A stretch of 64,000 nucleotides of DNA from Epiperipatus broadwayi. Taxonomy: Eukaryota > Onychophora > Udeonychophora > Euonychophora > Peripatidae. The translations under genes were made by a program, and so were the position numbers. The notes under the pieces are model-generated. The model saw only the letters and a list, made by a program, of their open reading frames with translations. It made no database searches and had not been told where the DNA came from. Below are positions 21,435-32,097 of the stretch, one piece after another; position 1 is the stretch's first letter, and each line of letters opens with the position of its first letter. Location of the stretch: positions 2,231,483 to 2,295,482 of the forward strand of contig JAQFVV010000043.1 in assembly GCA_028023455.1 (NCBI GenBank), read 5' to 3'.

Positions 21435-22439
21435 GACAAACATTGTAATTAAAATTAATGGTTTTAGTTCAAATAATAGTATAATGGATTTGAAAACTGC
21501 TTAAATCCTTACACATCAGCTTCTCTTAATGAAAGATAATAAAATTAATTTGTGAAAAGAATGGTGAATAATGGCAAATAGGATTATCACTTCATCATAT
21601 TCAGCTTAGTTATTTTATTATTTATTGTATAAATAATTACATGAAATCCAAAAAAAAAAAGCATCCTGAGAATACATATATGTGCAAGATCGCAACTAGA
21701 TTCAAGATTGGGATGTGGATAAAAATTTATTTCTAAGATTTTCATTTTTGGTAAAAAAATTTTTTTAGATTTTTTAGTGCTTTTTTAAATGCATTCATGT
21801 GAATAAAAGTATTTCTTTAATTTTTATTTTTAGATTCCAATTTTTAATATTAAAAGTTTAGATGCTATTTAATGCTATTACTAGGTGGCAATAACTAACA
21901 TAAAGAATACAGGATTTCATATAAAATAAAAAATTTAAATTTGTTGTTTTTGTTTTTTTTTCTAAAATTATTTACAAACTTTAAAAAAAATGTATTGTCA
22001 TAAGAATACATTTCGATTAAATTGGAGGTAAAACTGAGTTATAAGATTTCACAGACAGATATACAAAAAAAAAAACCTCCAGAATATGTTATATAAAAGC
22101 ATATAACAAAAAAAAAAAGTGTGAATATAATTTTATGCAATAGCTTGTTGGAAAGTTGCGTGGATATATTTACAATACTTTAATTATACTTAATAATCTC
22201 GACTTAATATCTTATTTAATATGTATATAAAAAAAAAGTTTTTCATATTAAATGGTATTCATATTAAATTTAGTATTAATTATTATATCTCCTTTTTTTT
22301 TTTGACAAAAAAAAATAGTTTGGGTCCATATTATGAATATTAAAATATCTTACATCAATTCATTTTATTTCTTCTTTTTTTTTTTTTTTGCCACTATAAT
22401 AATGACATCCATCTTTCTACTTTTATCACATCTTCAAAA
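21435..22439. other. No gene seen
   Basis: Extremely A/T-run-rich sequence with no supported features. The 71-codon frame at 22333-22548 overlaps the next repeat and has a poly-Phe stretch from a T-run. Confidence 0.5.
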
Positions 22440-22680
22440 TTTAACCATTCATATGTATATATCATTAAAAACTAGTCAACACTTAGACAATCCCAATATC
22501 AATAACAATCAACAATTTCAAACTGCTGTCAAGGCAACCTCATTTTAACAATAAAGGTGGAATCCCATCTTTATTAATGGTCTAATATACTTATATAGAC
22601 ACTAAAGATTGCAGCTTGACCACAGAGATTGAAATTATTGATACAAAGAAGTTTAAATCAACCTATTTAAACAGGTAAAT
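22440..22680 (-). repeat. Old dispersed repeat, copy 2 (inverted partner of 11.1 kb)
   Basis: Reverse complement matches 11150-11335 and 11495-11565 at good identity over about 220 bp. This copy is contiguous, so it probably represents the more original arrangement. Confidence 0.62.
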
Positions 22681-23559
22681 ATAATCTTATATATGTAATC
22701 TATAAATATTTATTTATATATGGCCTCTATCCGATCTTATAGTATTCTATATATGTTGACAGTTTGATAAAAAAATCAACTAAACCCTTTTCAGGATATG
22801 CTTTTCTACCAATCAAGCATATTTCTAAAAACAATCTACAAGAATACATTCCACCTACGAAACTAGAATTCAAAAGATGTACTCTCTTTTTAATTAATTA
22901 ACAACTTCATGGGAAAATGTGCAAACAAAAAGATCTTGTAGGCAAATTTAATCATGGCTGATGATGATGAAACTGGAAATAGATTTATGTTTATAGGGAC
23001 ACTCATTCATTATAATTTATTCTCATTATTAAATTTTACTTATGCATAAACAAATGTTTAGTAAAAAAAAAAAATAATAAGTATGGGAAAAACTGGATTT
23101 TTTTTATTTTTACAAAAAACAAACAAACTAGATTTTAATGACAGCACCAACAATACATTATATAACCACCCTACATTAAGTAATCAGTACAAGTTTAGAA
23201 ATATATTCTTTATATAAGCATTCTATTTTTTTATTTTTCTAGAATGTGATATTTACTTAAAGACAATTAAAAATTAAACAAATATAAGAGAAAGTTTGAA
23301 ATTTAAATGGAAAAGATATATATAAAATAAAATACTTTCCTAGTCAATACATTATGTAAAAAAAAATCAGTAACACATTTATAAATTCGCTAATATCTTG
23401 GTAGTTTGGCAACGGTAGAATAATAGTCTTAAACATCACACAACTTCCCAAAGGATAAAGTATTTATTAGTTTTTTTAGTGTAAATAACGTACAAAAGGC
23501 ATTCATAGTAACACACACAAAAAATTAATTTTAGAGAACAATTAGGTGGTATTGACATG
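22681..23559. other. No gene seen
   Basis: AT-rich DNA without supported features. Confidence 0.5.
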
Positions 23560-23825
23560 GCTTAAAGAATTAAGAGACTGAAATGGAGTTGGGCTGGACA
23601 TATTGGTAGAAGAGATGATAATAGATGGACAGCTGAAATCTTAAACGGGATTCCAAGACATTGTAAAAGACCTAGAAAAAGACCGTATGTGAGATGGATG
23701 AAAGAAATAAGGAAGTATGCTGGTATGTGGAGAAAAGGGGCTAAAGATCAGAGATAAATTTGGAGGGATCTTTATCCTGTAGTAGATCGATAATCGTTTA
23801 AAATGATGATGATGATGATGATGAT
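23560..23825 (+). pseudogene. LINE 3' end with (GAT)n tail, copy 1
   Basis: Translation gives the C-terminal segment of a non-LTR retrotransposon ORF: WAGHIGRRDDNRWTAEIL, then KRPRKRPYVRWMKEI, then a region ending LYPVVDR. The frame ends close to a GATGATGATGAT microsatellite at 23804-23823, a typical 3' tail of RTE-like or related LINEs. A TAA interrupts the frame near 23754. It is heavily 5'-truncated and has no enzymatic domain. The same 3' end recurs at 62.18 kb. Confidence 0.75.
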
Positions 23826-24322
23826 ATTCTTAAAAAATTTGTTCACTGATGCTTCTAATATCTAGATGACAATGGAAAATGCTAACAACTCAGCAGTTAG
23901 AACGTTTAACATCTATATATTTAAAAGAGGAGTAATTAATAAATTAATTCAAATTACAGGCGTTTTTATTATTATTATTATTATTATTTTCATGATTATA
24001 TACAATATTTTCCTAACGCCAATTTATTCAAAAATCTTTTTAATACAGCCATTTTATTAGTGTTAATAGTCTTTAATATTCATAACTTTATAAATAATAA
24101 AGTCTTTTATATCATAAGATTTATATATGTAAATGGAAGGCAGATAAAAAGTAGAATATTGAAAGTTTATATTAAATATTAGCAAGTATGAGCTATAATG
24201 AGTTAGAGAAATTTAAAACATAAAAAAAAAGTCAAATTAAAACCTGACGAGATTAAAATTAATAAAAATTGGATTTCATTGCTTTACGTATACGTACCTA
24301 ATCTACATATAAAGTTTTAAAA
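23826..24322. other. No gene seen
   Basis: AT-rich DNA with an ATT microsatellite around 23966-23989. The open frame at 23866-24060 is driven by that repeat. Confidence 0.5.
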
Positions 24323-24425
24323 GGTGCCAAGCGTTGGTGGCCGAGTGGTTAGCACAGCTATCTTACAAGCAGTTGTCCAGGGTTCGCTTCCAGGCCGATG
24401 CTTTGACACATGAAAAAAAAAAAAT
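24323..24425 (+). repeat. tRNA-derived SINE copy 3
   Basis: Plus strand: GCCAAGCGTTGGTGGCCGAG, GTGGTTAGCACAGCT, TTACAAGCAGTTGTCC, GGGTTCGCTTCC, CCGATGCTTTGACACATG, A-run. The A-box (TGGCCGAGTGG) is the best preserved of the seven copies. The segment AGCGGGTT before the B-box, present in other copies, is missing here. Confidence 0.82.
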
Positions 24426-24954
24426 TAAAAAAGGTTATTTCTAAAAAAAATTATAATGGATCAGGTCTCTTTCTGTATGTTGACACATAATATTAAAAAA
24501 AGAATAAATCAGGCTGATTGGCAAATTATATATTCTTTTGCATAACGTTAGAATAAAAAAAAAAATCTTATTCCCAACTTAATTCTGTGTTCCTTCAACA
24601 TGAAAAAAATTCTAGACATGATTGTTATCTTCAGAAAATTAGCATTACATGTAATGAATCAAGAGATAAAACAAGAAAAGCTAAGGAGAGTTAGTTTATT
24701 GCTAGTTCTAAGCATGCTTTGAAATTCTGATGTTTTTTGTTTTTTTTTCTATTTGATAGTACACACCATTATTAATATATTAAAAGATAATTAGCTTGCT
24801 TAGTGCATTATTTTATGTATGTTTTATTATATATATACAGCTGAGCTTAGATTAAAATGTTTTGAATATTAGTCAAGGATATAACCAATATAAAACTTAT
24901 TTGTCCATAATGTTGTTATAGATACATATTTAATATAATAATAATCAGTCTAAA
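24426..24954. other. No gene seen
   Basis: AT-rich DNA without supported features. Confidence 0.45.
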
Positions 24955-25075
24955 TAAGATTGAAACCAAGCAATTAATTATAATTACAATTATTTAATTA
25001 TCAATCCGGCTTTCATCCCTTATTGAGATCTTTTCAAGATACAAAGTTTTATACATCACATGACTTATTAATTAT
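24955..25075. repeat. Single arm of the 35.5/36.6 kb inverted-repeat family
   Basis: Shares with 35480-35600 and the complement of 36555-36680 the order GATTGAAA, AATTATAATTA, CC(A/G)GCTTTCATC, TTGAGA and CAAGATA. On the minus strand it shows a hairpin (AUCUC/GGGAU) directly before GAAAGC, resembling a hammerhead stem II plus GAAA, but without a proper CUGANGA. Confidence 0.55.
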
Positions 25076-25374
25076 ATTTACTCCACCTATTGGACATTAT
25101 TTTACCTTCAACAATATAATTAACATTAAACATATAAATAAATGACAAAATATACATAAAAAAAAATTAAAACTATATAAATACATATATTCTTACATAC
25201 TTATATAAATAAATATTTTACTCCCCCCGCCCTTTATAAACTCTCATTTGTAATTCGACCATAACTTTTAAAGGTACTTTAAAAGTTAAAGCTGCAATGT
25301 AAGGAGGATAGGAGGCCTTTTCACACCCACAATAAAGGTGTAATGCCACGACGACATCAAATTAAAAAAAAATA
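25076..25374. other. No gene seen
   Basis: Contains CTCCCCCCGCCC near 25223 and GTAAGGAGGATAGGAGG near 25299, which are locally GC-rich for this window, but no identifiable gene. Confidence 0.4.
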
Positions 25375-25470
25375 AACCCTGTGAGTCTACTTGTAGAAAT
25401 GTGTTTTTATTTATCAACGTGATCCTTTTTTTCGGAATACTTCGACATTTTCAGTCTCATAATTAATATA
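25375..25470 (+). repeat. Direct repeat, copy 1 (partner 27210-27295)
   Basis: Two direct copies about 1.83 kb apart share GTGTTTTT.TTTATCAAC, a GATCC/CCGATTTTTTT stretch, AATACTTCGACATTTT and AGTCTCA.AATTAA. They could be eroded terminal repeats of an old element covering 25.4-27.3 kb, but no coding relics were recognised between them. Confidence 0.45.
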
Positions 25471-27209
25471 TTGTAACAGTAGCTGGGTTCGAATACGGGC
25501 ACTAAAGGAAATAAAGGTCAATAATAATTACAAAAATGTTATGGCGATTGTTATTATGAATAAATTGATAGATGCGAGAACATTTATAGATATTCATTCA
25601 AACCCTGTTACAAAAGAGTGTGAGTAGAATACCTTAACCATTTAAAGGCATGAATGTATACATATATATTTATTATACATGTTATTGTGTTGTGTAAAAT
25701 TAATTACTAACAGATTTGTATGTGAAGATGAAGAGAAACGATTATGTGCAGAGTTGTATTTTATATTTTGTTTTATATAATTTTGTTGTTTATTAATATC
25801 GTAAGTTATAGATTTAAATAATATCATTAGTAGCGCATGTTTCTTAATGAAAGCAAATTAAACATATAAGGCTGGAGAGTAATAAAAAGAACTGAAAGTT
25901 GTGCTGCGGGCGATTTCGGTTAATGGCACTGGTCATCAGAATTCCAAGAACTAGTCAATTTAGTAATTTGGAACAATGGAAGCTAAAAGCATCCCTGATA
26001 TATGGTCATCGGCGTATGGATATATAAAAAAAGGTGAAGTGAAAGAGCATTAACAGAAAAGAACTATATATTTTTTTAGTTGATTTTGTAATGATTCGGA
26101 AAAGGGATGGTAAGAAAGAAAGAAGCGGGAAAAGAAAATTTCGTAATGTGATTATTAATTAATAAAATTTAATAATAATGGACTCTATCGAAATACTGGG
26201 ATAAATATAATCATGTGGGTTCATTGGACTGGCCCAGTGGACAGCTATTGTGTGACCTACCTGAACCTTATCTATGGAGATTTTGCCGTCTAGTTCAAAC
26301 AAGTGAAATGATCACGGAACTCCAAACAGCTACAACTTTCCATTCAACAAGTTTGGAATCATCTACACAACCTCTAGGATGGATTATCTTATGTGAAAAT
26401 CTTATGGAATCTTTCATCATCTTTCAGACTAACAACTCTCACTAAAACCATCGCCATCATAATACTGTAAGCTTACAGACCACCAGCCTTAACACGCGAA
26501 CGTTCGCTCTCAAATAAGGTAACTTTGACCTTTTCTCAATATATATTGAATGAAGACTTCATAATAATAAATTTAGAAACATATGCTTTATTCCAACTTA
26601 AAGAAGGTAATTAAAAAATAGATTAAATCATTTGATAAATACAACTGATGTGTAATTGCACTCTTTCGTGAATTTATATATTAATCTTATATATATGTAT
26701 CGGAATGAATGGGTTGTATGTTTGAGATATTAATATATATGTGTATTAATAAATATTAGAATTTAACTATAACTTGTGTCTTTATTTGAATTATGGGATT
26801 CTTCTAACTTCTGGATTATTATAAGATTCGCAGGGCAGATAGGAAAATTATAAAGGTATATATATATGACGTTTCTTTATAAGATAACCTTGGCTTCGTT
26901 CTCCTGATAGACATTGTCTCCCAGACCTTAAGATTAAGCTAATCTGGATAAGGTACCTAAAAGGGTCCACTGGAACCTTTTCTTTTGTTTTCGAGGGATA
27001 TAATTCTTATTAATTGATAAGATTGGTGTTTGAGATGAGAATTAGTCCATGCTCATAAATATACCTATTCGAAGCTTAGGATAATAACTTGTTCTCACTC
27101 AAATTCTTAGAATAAGATTACGGGTAGACTGTTAAAATATATATATATATTTGTTTAATTTGTTTATAACAAAAAAATATGTTTATTACTATTTCTATTA
27201 AAATCCCAG
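25471..27209. other. No recognised gene between two direct repeats
   Basis: The plus-strand 76-codon frame at 26215-26445 has non-biased composition (MGSLDWPSGQLLCDLPEPYL at its start) but matches nothing I recognise. A CTGATGA/GAAA pair on the minus strand near 25912-25943 lacks any stem II. If the flanking repeats are LTR relics this is the remnant interior; otherwise it is ordinary DNA. Confidence 0.3.
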
Positions 27210-27295
27210 TCGATGTGGAAACGTGTTTTTCTTTATCAACTAAATCCGATTTTTTTGTAATACTTCGACATTTTTAGTCTCAAAATTAAATATGT
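27210..27295 (+). repeat. Direct repeat, copy 2 (partner 25375-25470)
   Basis: See copy 1: AAACGTGTTTTTCTTTATCA, ATCCGATTTTTTTG and AATACTTCGACATTTTTAGT. It is followed by long T-runs. Confidence 0.45.
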
Positions 27296-27554
27296 ATCTC
27301 TTTCTTTTTTTTTTTTTTTTTGTGGTTTTTGTTCCATTTTTTTTTTTTTTGGTTTAATTTGTTTATAAAAAAAATACATTTATTAGCATTTCTGTTAAAA
27401 ATCCTAGGATACTCTGTAATCACATGCTACATTTTCTGACAGAAAATTTTTAGTACAGATCTCCATTTTCTGTAGTAATATTAAATTTTTTGTTTCAAGA
27501 CAACAATTCCTGTTATATATTACCTGGTAAATATCGTATGAGTATACTTAATGT

Positions 27555-27865
27555 GCTTTTATAAATATTATTTAAAAACCAAAATCACTTACTGTTTATT
27601 TAGTAACAATTTTTTTGTGTAATGGCATCATTCCATTACGATCACAAATCACTTTTTTTTTTTTTTGATTGGGAATGTCGTTCTTAAAAGTTGTACTAAT
27701 AGTTAATGACTTTTTATAAAAATTATTTAAAAACTAAAATCATTTACTGTTTGTATAGTGTGTATTTAAACTAACAATTTTTTTGTGTAATGCTGTCATT
27801 ACATTAAGTATGCAAATCACTTTTTTTTTTTATTTCAAATGTTCTTAAAAGTTGTTAATGTTCAA
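27555..27865 (+). repeat. Imperfect tandem duplication, about 150-160 bp units
   Basis: Two adjacent copies (about 27555-27705 and 27709-27865) share CTTTTTATAAA.ATTATTTA, AAAACCAAAATCA, TTACTGTTT, AACAATTTTTTTGTGTAATG, CATTA.., CAAATCACTTTTTTTT and GTTCTTAAAAGTTGT. The units differ by small indels. Confidence 0.65.
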
Positions 27866-27879
27866 GTCATACATATTTG

Positions 27880-27994
27880 AATGACTTGTATGAAATTATC
27901 GATAAAGCTTGTTAGAGCTATTAGCACGCTCTTTATTTTAGTTTATAATTACAAGTTTATCAAGTTAAGTCATAACTTGATTTTATTAGTTAAT
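27880..27994. repeat. Fragment of hammerhead repeat family H1, core deleted
   Basis: Nearly the same as the outer arms at 33.5 and 33.64 kb: TATCGATAAAGCTTGTTAGA, GCTATTAGCACGCTCTTTA, AGTTTATAATTACAAG. The ribozyme part is absent. The gypsy element begins directly after this fragment. Confidence 0.6.
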
Positions 27995-27999
27995 GTAAT

Positions 28000-28645
28000 T
28001 GTAATGTATCCGCCCCATGAGAGAAATGACAGGGACAAACAACATACAATAAATTACTAAAATGATTGAAGTTAGTTTCACAAATAAACAACCAGCATGA
28101 GAATTACTAATTACTAAGATTTATTTAGTTCAATATATCAAACGTTTACATTAGTTTAACTTAATCCTACAAAGAGCCCTGAAGGCATACAAAATAATAA
28201 AAGATCGGGAGAGATCTGTTACATTTACCCCTAGTCGGATTTTTGCACCTTCAAATCCGATAATCTGAGTTTTTCTCCCTGGTAAGTTCTGATCAGCAAA
28301 ATACAATTATGAGCTCTGTTCTCAGTCAGGCAAAACAGCAAAAAGACCCATGATCCTCTTCTACACAGTTTATATAGTCCTGCCTGATGTCTTATCAGTT
28401 CCCTCCAATCTCTGCTTCTTATCTTTTCCAATTGTCTAATTATTGCCATTCTATATATCAAAGTTTTAATTTCCAAATATTTTATATACATAAAACTTTA
28501 CTTTCTAAATATTTTACTTTATACAAATTCAAGTTTAACACACACCTATATATATATATCTACTTCTGGAGTAATATTTATAAAAGTTTTTAATTACATA
28601 ATAATATTTATACAAGTTATTTTATTTTCACCGTTAGACACAACA
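28000..28645 (-). repeat. 3' LTR of the gypsy element (646 bp)
   Basis: Begins TGTAATGTATCCGCCCCATG and ends GTTAGACACAACA on the plus strand. It differs from the 5' LTR by roughly 16-20 substitutions or small indels by eye (about 3%), many of them transitions, which implies a fairly recent insertion. The small 86-codon open frame inside it is not a gene. Confidence 0.93.
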
Positions 28646-28661
28646 CTTCCTCCCCTCACTC
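28646..28661 (-). promoter_or_regulatory. Polypurine tract (plus-strand primer site)
   Basis: On the minus strand GAGTGAGGGGAGGAAG lies immediately 5' of the 3' LTR, the expected place of the PPT used to prime plus-strand DNA synthesis. It overlaps the last codons of the pol frame. Confidence 0.88.
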
Positions 28662-28910
28662 CAGAAGTAGATTGTTTTTCCCACAAACATAATCGTTTAA
28701 ATGGAGAGGCTTTCTTTTATTGCGTATGGGTCTAGGCGAGTTTCCTTTTTCCGCTTTCTGTTGAACATCGCTCTCTTCTTTTTCATCGCCCCCTAGCGTG
28801 TCTTCTGGTAATTCCTGTTCTGTGTTATCGCTCGTTTCCTGTGGTTGTAGTTGCTCAAATATATCCATCTGCATCTCTTCCGGTTCTCCTTTACGTATGT
28901 GATTCACATG
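28656..28910 (-). CDS. Gypsy pol C-terminal tail, separated by an in-frame TGA
   Basis: Continues the pol reading frame beyond a TGA at 28911-28913 and runs about 83 codons. It begins with a His-Val-Asn-His-Ile-Arg-Lys segment, which corresponds to the basic end of the integrase C-terminal domain in gypsy elements, followed by an acidic Glu-rich tail and a basic PIRNKRKPLHLND segment. No ATG opens it; the first codon listed by frame is GTG. It is not likely to be translated separately, but is the tail of one interrupted ORF. A CGA to TGA change is the simplest explanation of the stop (inference). Confidence 0.8.
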   Translation of the reverse strand, partial: HVNHIRKGEPEEMQMDIFEQLQPQETSDNTEQELPEDTLGGDEKEESDVQQKAEKGNSPRPIRNKRKPLHLNDYVCGKNNLLLE

Positions 28911-30827
28911 TCATTTATATTTTACTCCATTATGTCCTGTAATTTCATATATTTGCTGTGATATTACTTTGTCAATTGTTCCTTTTATCCATACTTTACG
29001 AATAACGTCTCTTATCCATACTGGATCTCCTATTGCAAACAATTTTCGAGCGGTTTCTTTGCACACGAATTTTTGAGCAGTGGGATGCAAAATATCTAGT
29101 TTAATTCTTAACTTTCGCCCACATAGTAGTTCTGCTGGTGATTTCCCAGTCGCTGTTGATGGTGTTGCATGCTGGTTCAGCATAAATTCCTGTAAAGTTT
29201 GTTGTATATTCTCATTTTTATTCTTCTTTAAACATTTTTTTATTTGTCCTACGGCATTCTCCGCTAATCCGTTTGACTCAGGGTGATACAGTTGTGCATA
29301 CACATGTTTGATTCCAAAACTATCAAAACATTTATTCAGCTCTTCGCTTACAAATCCTGCGGCATTGTCCGATATTATCACTTCCGGAAATCCATGTATA
29401 TAGAAAATTGTCTTTAAACAGTTTATGGTTTCCTGTGCACTTGTATTCTTTACCAGGTGACACCCTATCCACTTCGAGTATGCATCCATCACAACTAGCA
29501 TTATTTTTCCATCAATCGGTCCTGCATGATCTATATGTAGACGTTCCCACGGTTTAACTGCTTTCGGCCAAGATAAATACTGTTTAGCTGGCAAAGAGCT
29601 TTCCGACTGACATGGTGCACATTTTTTAATGAATTTCTCGATATCATTATTTATTTGTGGCCACCAGACATAACTACGCACTAAAGCTTTTGCATGCACT
29701 AAGCCCGGGTGACCTTGGTGAAGTAAACTTAATATCTTATTTCTATCTACTGGAGGTATTACAACTCTGTCCCCCATCACTATACATCCCCTACATATAG
29801 ATAAGTTTTCTTTGTTAACCCAAAACCCCATAGCTAAATTATTTGGTCTACATTTGGGCCAACCTTTCTTAATCCAGGTTGTCAACAAACGATATCCTTT
29901 ATCTTCGTTAGTCCACCGCTTAACAGTTTCACTATTTAAAACCTCGGAGTTCATATTATCAATATAATTTACCTCTATTTCACTTTTTACTGGCTCCTTG
30001 TCATCTGGTAACCTCGATAAAGCATCGGCGTGAGAAATTTCCTTTCCTTTCTTGTATTTCAATATAAAATCGTATGAACTCAATATATTACGCCATCTTA
30101 ACATACGTGGACTTAAATGTTCCAGAGTTGCCCGGTCATTTCCGAAAATACCCAGCAATGGCTTATGATCAGTTATTATCTCGAATTTTCGGCCAAAAAT
30201 AAATTGGTGGAATTTCTTTACCGCAAATATAATTGCCAGCGCCTCTTTATCTATCTGGCTGTAATTTCTTTCTGCCTTCGACAAAGTTCTGGATGCATAT
30301 GCCACAGGGCGCTCACACCCCTCTATCGGATGAGCTAGGACTGTACCTACTCCCCATTCTGATGCGTCTGTAATAATTCCAAATGGCAAACGATTGCATT
30401 TATATAACCCAAAAGGCGTGGTTAATGTTAATATTTTTGCTGTGTTCTCTGTAACTTTAATCTGATGGTACGCCGAGTTTAAGTCTAATTTAGCAAAATA
30501 TTTTGCCTTCGACAAATTTGCTAGTATTTCGCGTATGTTAGATACCGGGTATGCACCTTTATTCAAATATTTGTTAACTGTAACACAGTAATCGCCGCAC
30601 AATCTAACTTCCCCATCTGGTTTTGTTATTACAACAATCGGTGTGGCCCATTCTGCCTCCTCTACTGGGGTTAATACGCCGCTTGCTACTAAATGTTTTA
30701 ACTTTTCTTCTACCTTTTGTCTTTGCGCAAAAGGGATTTTACGTGGCTTGCACATTACTGTTCTTACATTATCCGCTAAATGTATTTCTACCGGGTTTGT
30801 TTTCATTAAGCCCAGATCTTGCGTAAA
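28911..30827 (-). pseudogene. pol: Gypsy pol: RT fragment, RNase H, integrase
   Basis: The ATG at 30806 opens 631 codons, but the frame is continuous with protease upstream and interrupted only by TGA at 30828. Residues 1-144 are the RT N-terminal half: FAKLDL with the catalytic Asp (D108) and RLPFG at 139-143. It then jumps straight into RNase H (TDASEWG at 146-152, junction near 30374). The segment with the YxDD catalytic box, normally well over 100 residues, is missing in frame. RNase H keeps its Glu helix (KEALAIIF) and ITDHKPL. Integrase keeps the zinc motif (H363, H371, C396, C399, approximate) and D426, D480, E516. DNA synthesis should fail, but the integrase looks intact. Confidence 0.93.
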
Positions 30828-31184
30828 TCAGTCTGGGTATAATTTTACCATTTCTTTTTCTGTCGAAATCATTTTTACAATGGAAAATTGTATTCCCAAG
30901 TGTGTAAACCATTCTCTTCCTATTAACGGGCTTATTTTTTTCTCAACTATATAGATTAGCAGTGTAAATTCTTTCTCTTGAAACACTACTGGAGCATCTA
31001 CTTTTCCCATTATTTTAATAGGATTCCCATTAACATCTTTTACTTTAATGTCCACATTCTGTATTTTTACTTTTATGTTGGCTTTTGATATTTCTTTCCA
31101 ATCATTTATACATAGCAGCGATATACCTGACCCACTATCAACTTCCATATTTAGCTCACTATTATATATTTTTACTTTTACCAT
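30828..31184 (-). CDS. Gypsy protease domain, ending in a premature TGA
   Basis: 118 codons of the retropepsin type. The active-site motif DSGSG is at residues 16-20 (D16 catalytic; DSG replaces DTG in many retroelements). The flap region is followed by a LIGREWFTHLGI segment typical of the end of gypsy proteases. The TGA at 30828-30830 interrupts what is otherwise the same frame as RT. The protease frame is -1 relative to gag, and a TAA at 31194-31196 blocks it just downstream of the gag stop, so in this copy gag and protease do not overlap. Classic overlap frameshifting is not supported here. Confidence 0.88.
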   Translation of the reverse strand: MVKVKIYNSELNMEVDSGSGISLLCINDWKEISKANIKVKIQNVDIKVKDVNGNPIKIMGKVDAPVVFQEKEFTLLIYIVEKKISPLIGREWFTHLGIQFSIVKMISTEKEMVKLYPD

Positions 31185-31207
31185 AAATTGGTCTTACCTA
31201 GGTATTA

Positions 31208-31999
31208 TTATATTTTTCTTAATATTAGTTTCTTCATATCTATATCCCTTTTTCTTGTACATATCTTTTTACAAGGCTTTTTACACACTGCTGCTAAATG
31301 ACCTTTCGCCCCGCAATTGTAGCAGCTTTCTTTCTTCCATTTGCACTTCTTTGATATATGCCCTGCTTTTCCACAGCAGAAACATTTTATTAATATCTTT
31401 TCTTCAGTCCTTTCCTGGTAATTTTTTTCAACTTTATATATTGCCATTTTACTGGGCTCTTCAGCCTTGTTTCTAAAAGCGCAAGCTTGCTCTATTATTG
31501 CCTCGTAAGCCATTCCCTTTTTAATAGCCTGTTCATATGACAAATCGGCTTCAGTTAATAATGTTTGGCGTAGACTTTCGTCTGCCATTTCCCATAATAA
31601 CTGGTCTAGTAAAGCCTGTTCTACAAAATCTCCATAGTCACAATCTTTAGCTAACTGCCTTAAAGCTATATTATAATCTTTTATTTTTTCTTCCTTGGCC
31701 TGCCTACAATTTCTGAGAGCTAATCTGGCAATATGTTTAGAAGGCCTCGGACTAAAATAGTCCGTTAATTTTTTAATTAATTCTTCAAAATGTACTCCGT
31801 CTGTTACTGGCCCATCACCCAATTTATTCACAATTTCAATAACTTTTCGTCCAGCTAAACACAATAGAGCTGCAACTTTTTTGTCATTTTCCGTTATGCT
31901 GTTTAGCTTAAAAAAATTTTCTAACTGCGTGATGTATAAAGGCCATTCCTGCAGGTTTTCTATCCCAAACTCCATAATATTACTTTGCCCTAATGACAT
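31208..31999 (-). CDS. gag: Gypsy Gag with two CCHC zinc knuckles
   Basis: An intact 263-codon frame. An N-terminal capsid-like region (WPLYITQLENFF, then FEELIKKLTDYF) resembles retrotransposon gag domains. Two knuckles follow near the C-terminus: C206/C209/H214/C219 and C226/C229/H234/C239 in C-x2-C-x4-H-x4-C spacing. A Lys/Arg-rich tail comes next. Gag packages the element RNA in cytoplasmic particles, and the knuckles bind nucleic acid. The start ATG at 31999 lies about 100 nt after the PBS. No stop or frameshift is seen, so this is the only fully intact protein of the element. Confidence 0.93.
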   Translation of the reverse strand: MSLGQSNIMEFGIENLQEWPLYITQLENFFKLNSITENDKKVAALLCLAGRKVIEIVNKLGDGPVTDGVHFEELIKKLTDYFSPRPSKHIARLALRNCRQAKEEKIKDYNIALRQLAKDCDYGDFVEQALLDQLLWEMADESLRQTLLTEADLSYEQAIKKGMAYEAIIEQACAFRNKAEEPSKMAIYKVEKNYQERTEEKILIKCFCCGKAGHISKKCKWKKESCYNCGAKGHLAAVCKKPCKKICTRKRDIDMKKLILRKI

Positions 32000-32077
32000 T
32001 TTACAACTTTAGTATTCTCGGCTGAATTTGCGAAAACTCTATATATATTTTCTCACTCCGCATGTAATTCGTATGCA

Positions 32078-32093
32078 GCTGTCAACTGCGCCA
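32078..32093 (-). promoter_or_regulatory. Primer binding site next to 5' LTR
   Basis: Minus strand: TGGCGCAGTTGACAGC starts four bases after the 5' LTR, and TGG pairs with the CCA end of a tRNA. Similarity to the 3' end of animal tRNA-Ser (TGGCGTAGTC-like) is partial, so the primer tRNA identity is only a suggestion. Confidence 0.75.
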
Positions 32094-32097
32094 ACTT

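Noticed and set aside
22961-22982. CTGATGATGATGAAAC
   Set aside because: A microsatellite-like run; no room for stem II.
24323-24400. Functional tRNA gene
   Set aside because: A- and B-boxes are present but the acceptor stem does not pair, the copy ends in a poly-A tail, and six relatives are dispersed: a SINE.
25912-25943. Minus-strand CTGATGA ... GAAA pair resembling a hammerhead or C/D-box
   Set aside because: The 15 nt between the motifs cannot form a stem II, no stem I or III pairs are available, and no D box or terminal stem supports a snoRNA.
31048-31476. 142-codon plus-strand open frame
   Set aside because: Antisense shadow of the gypsy protease and gag.
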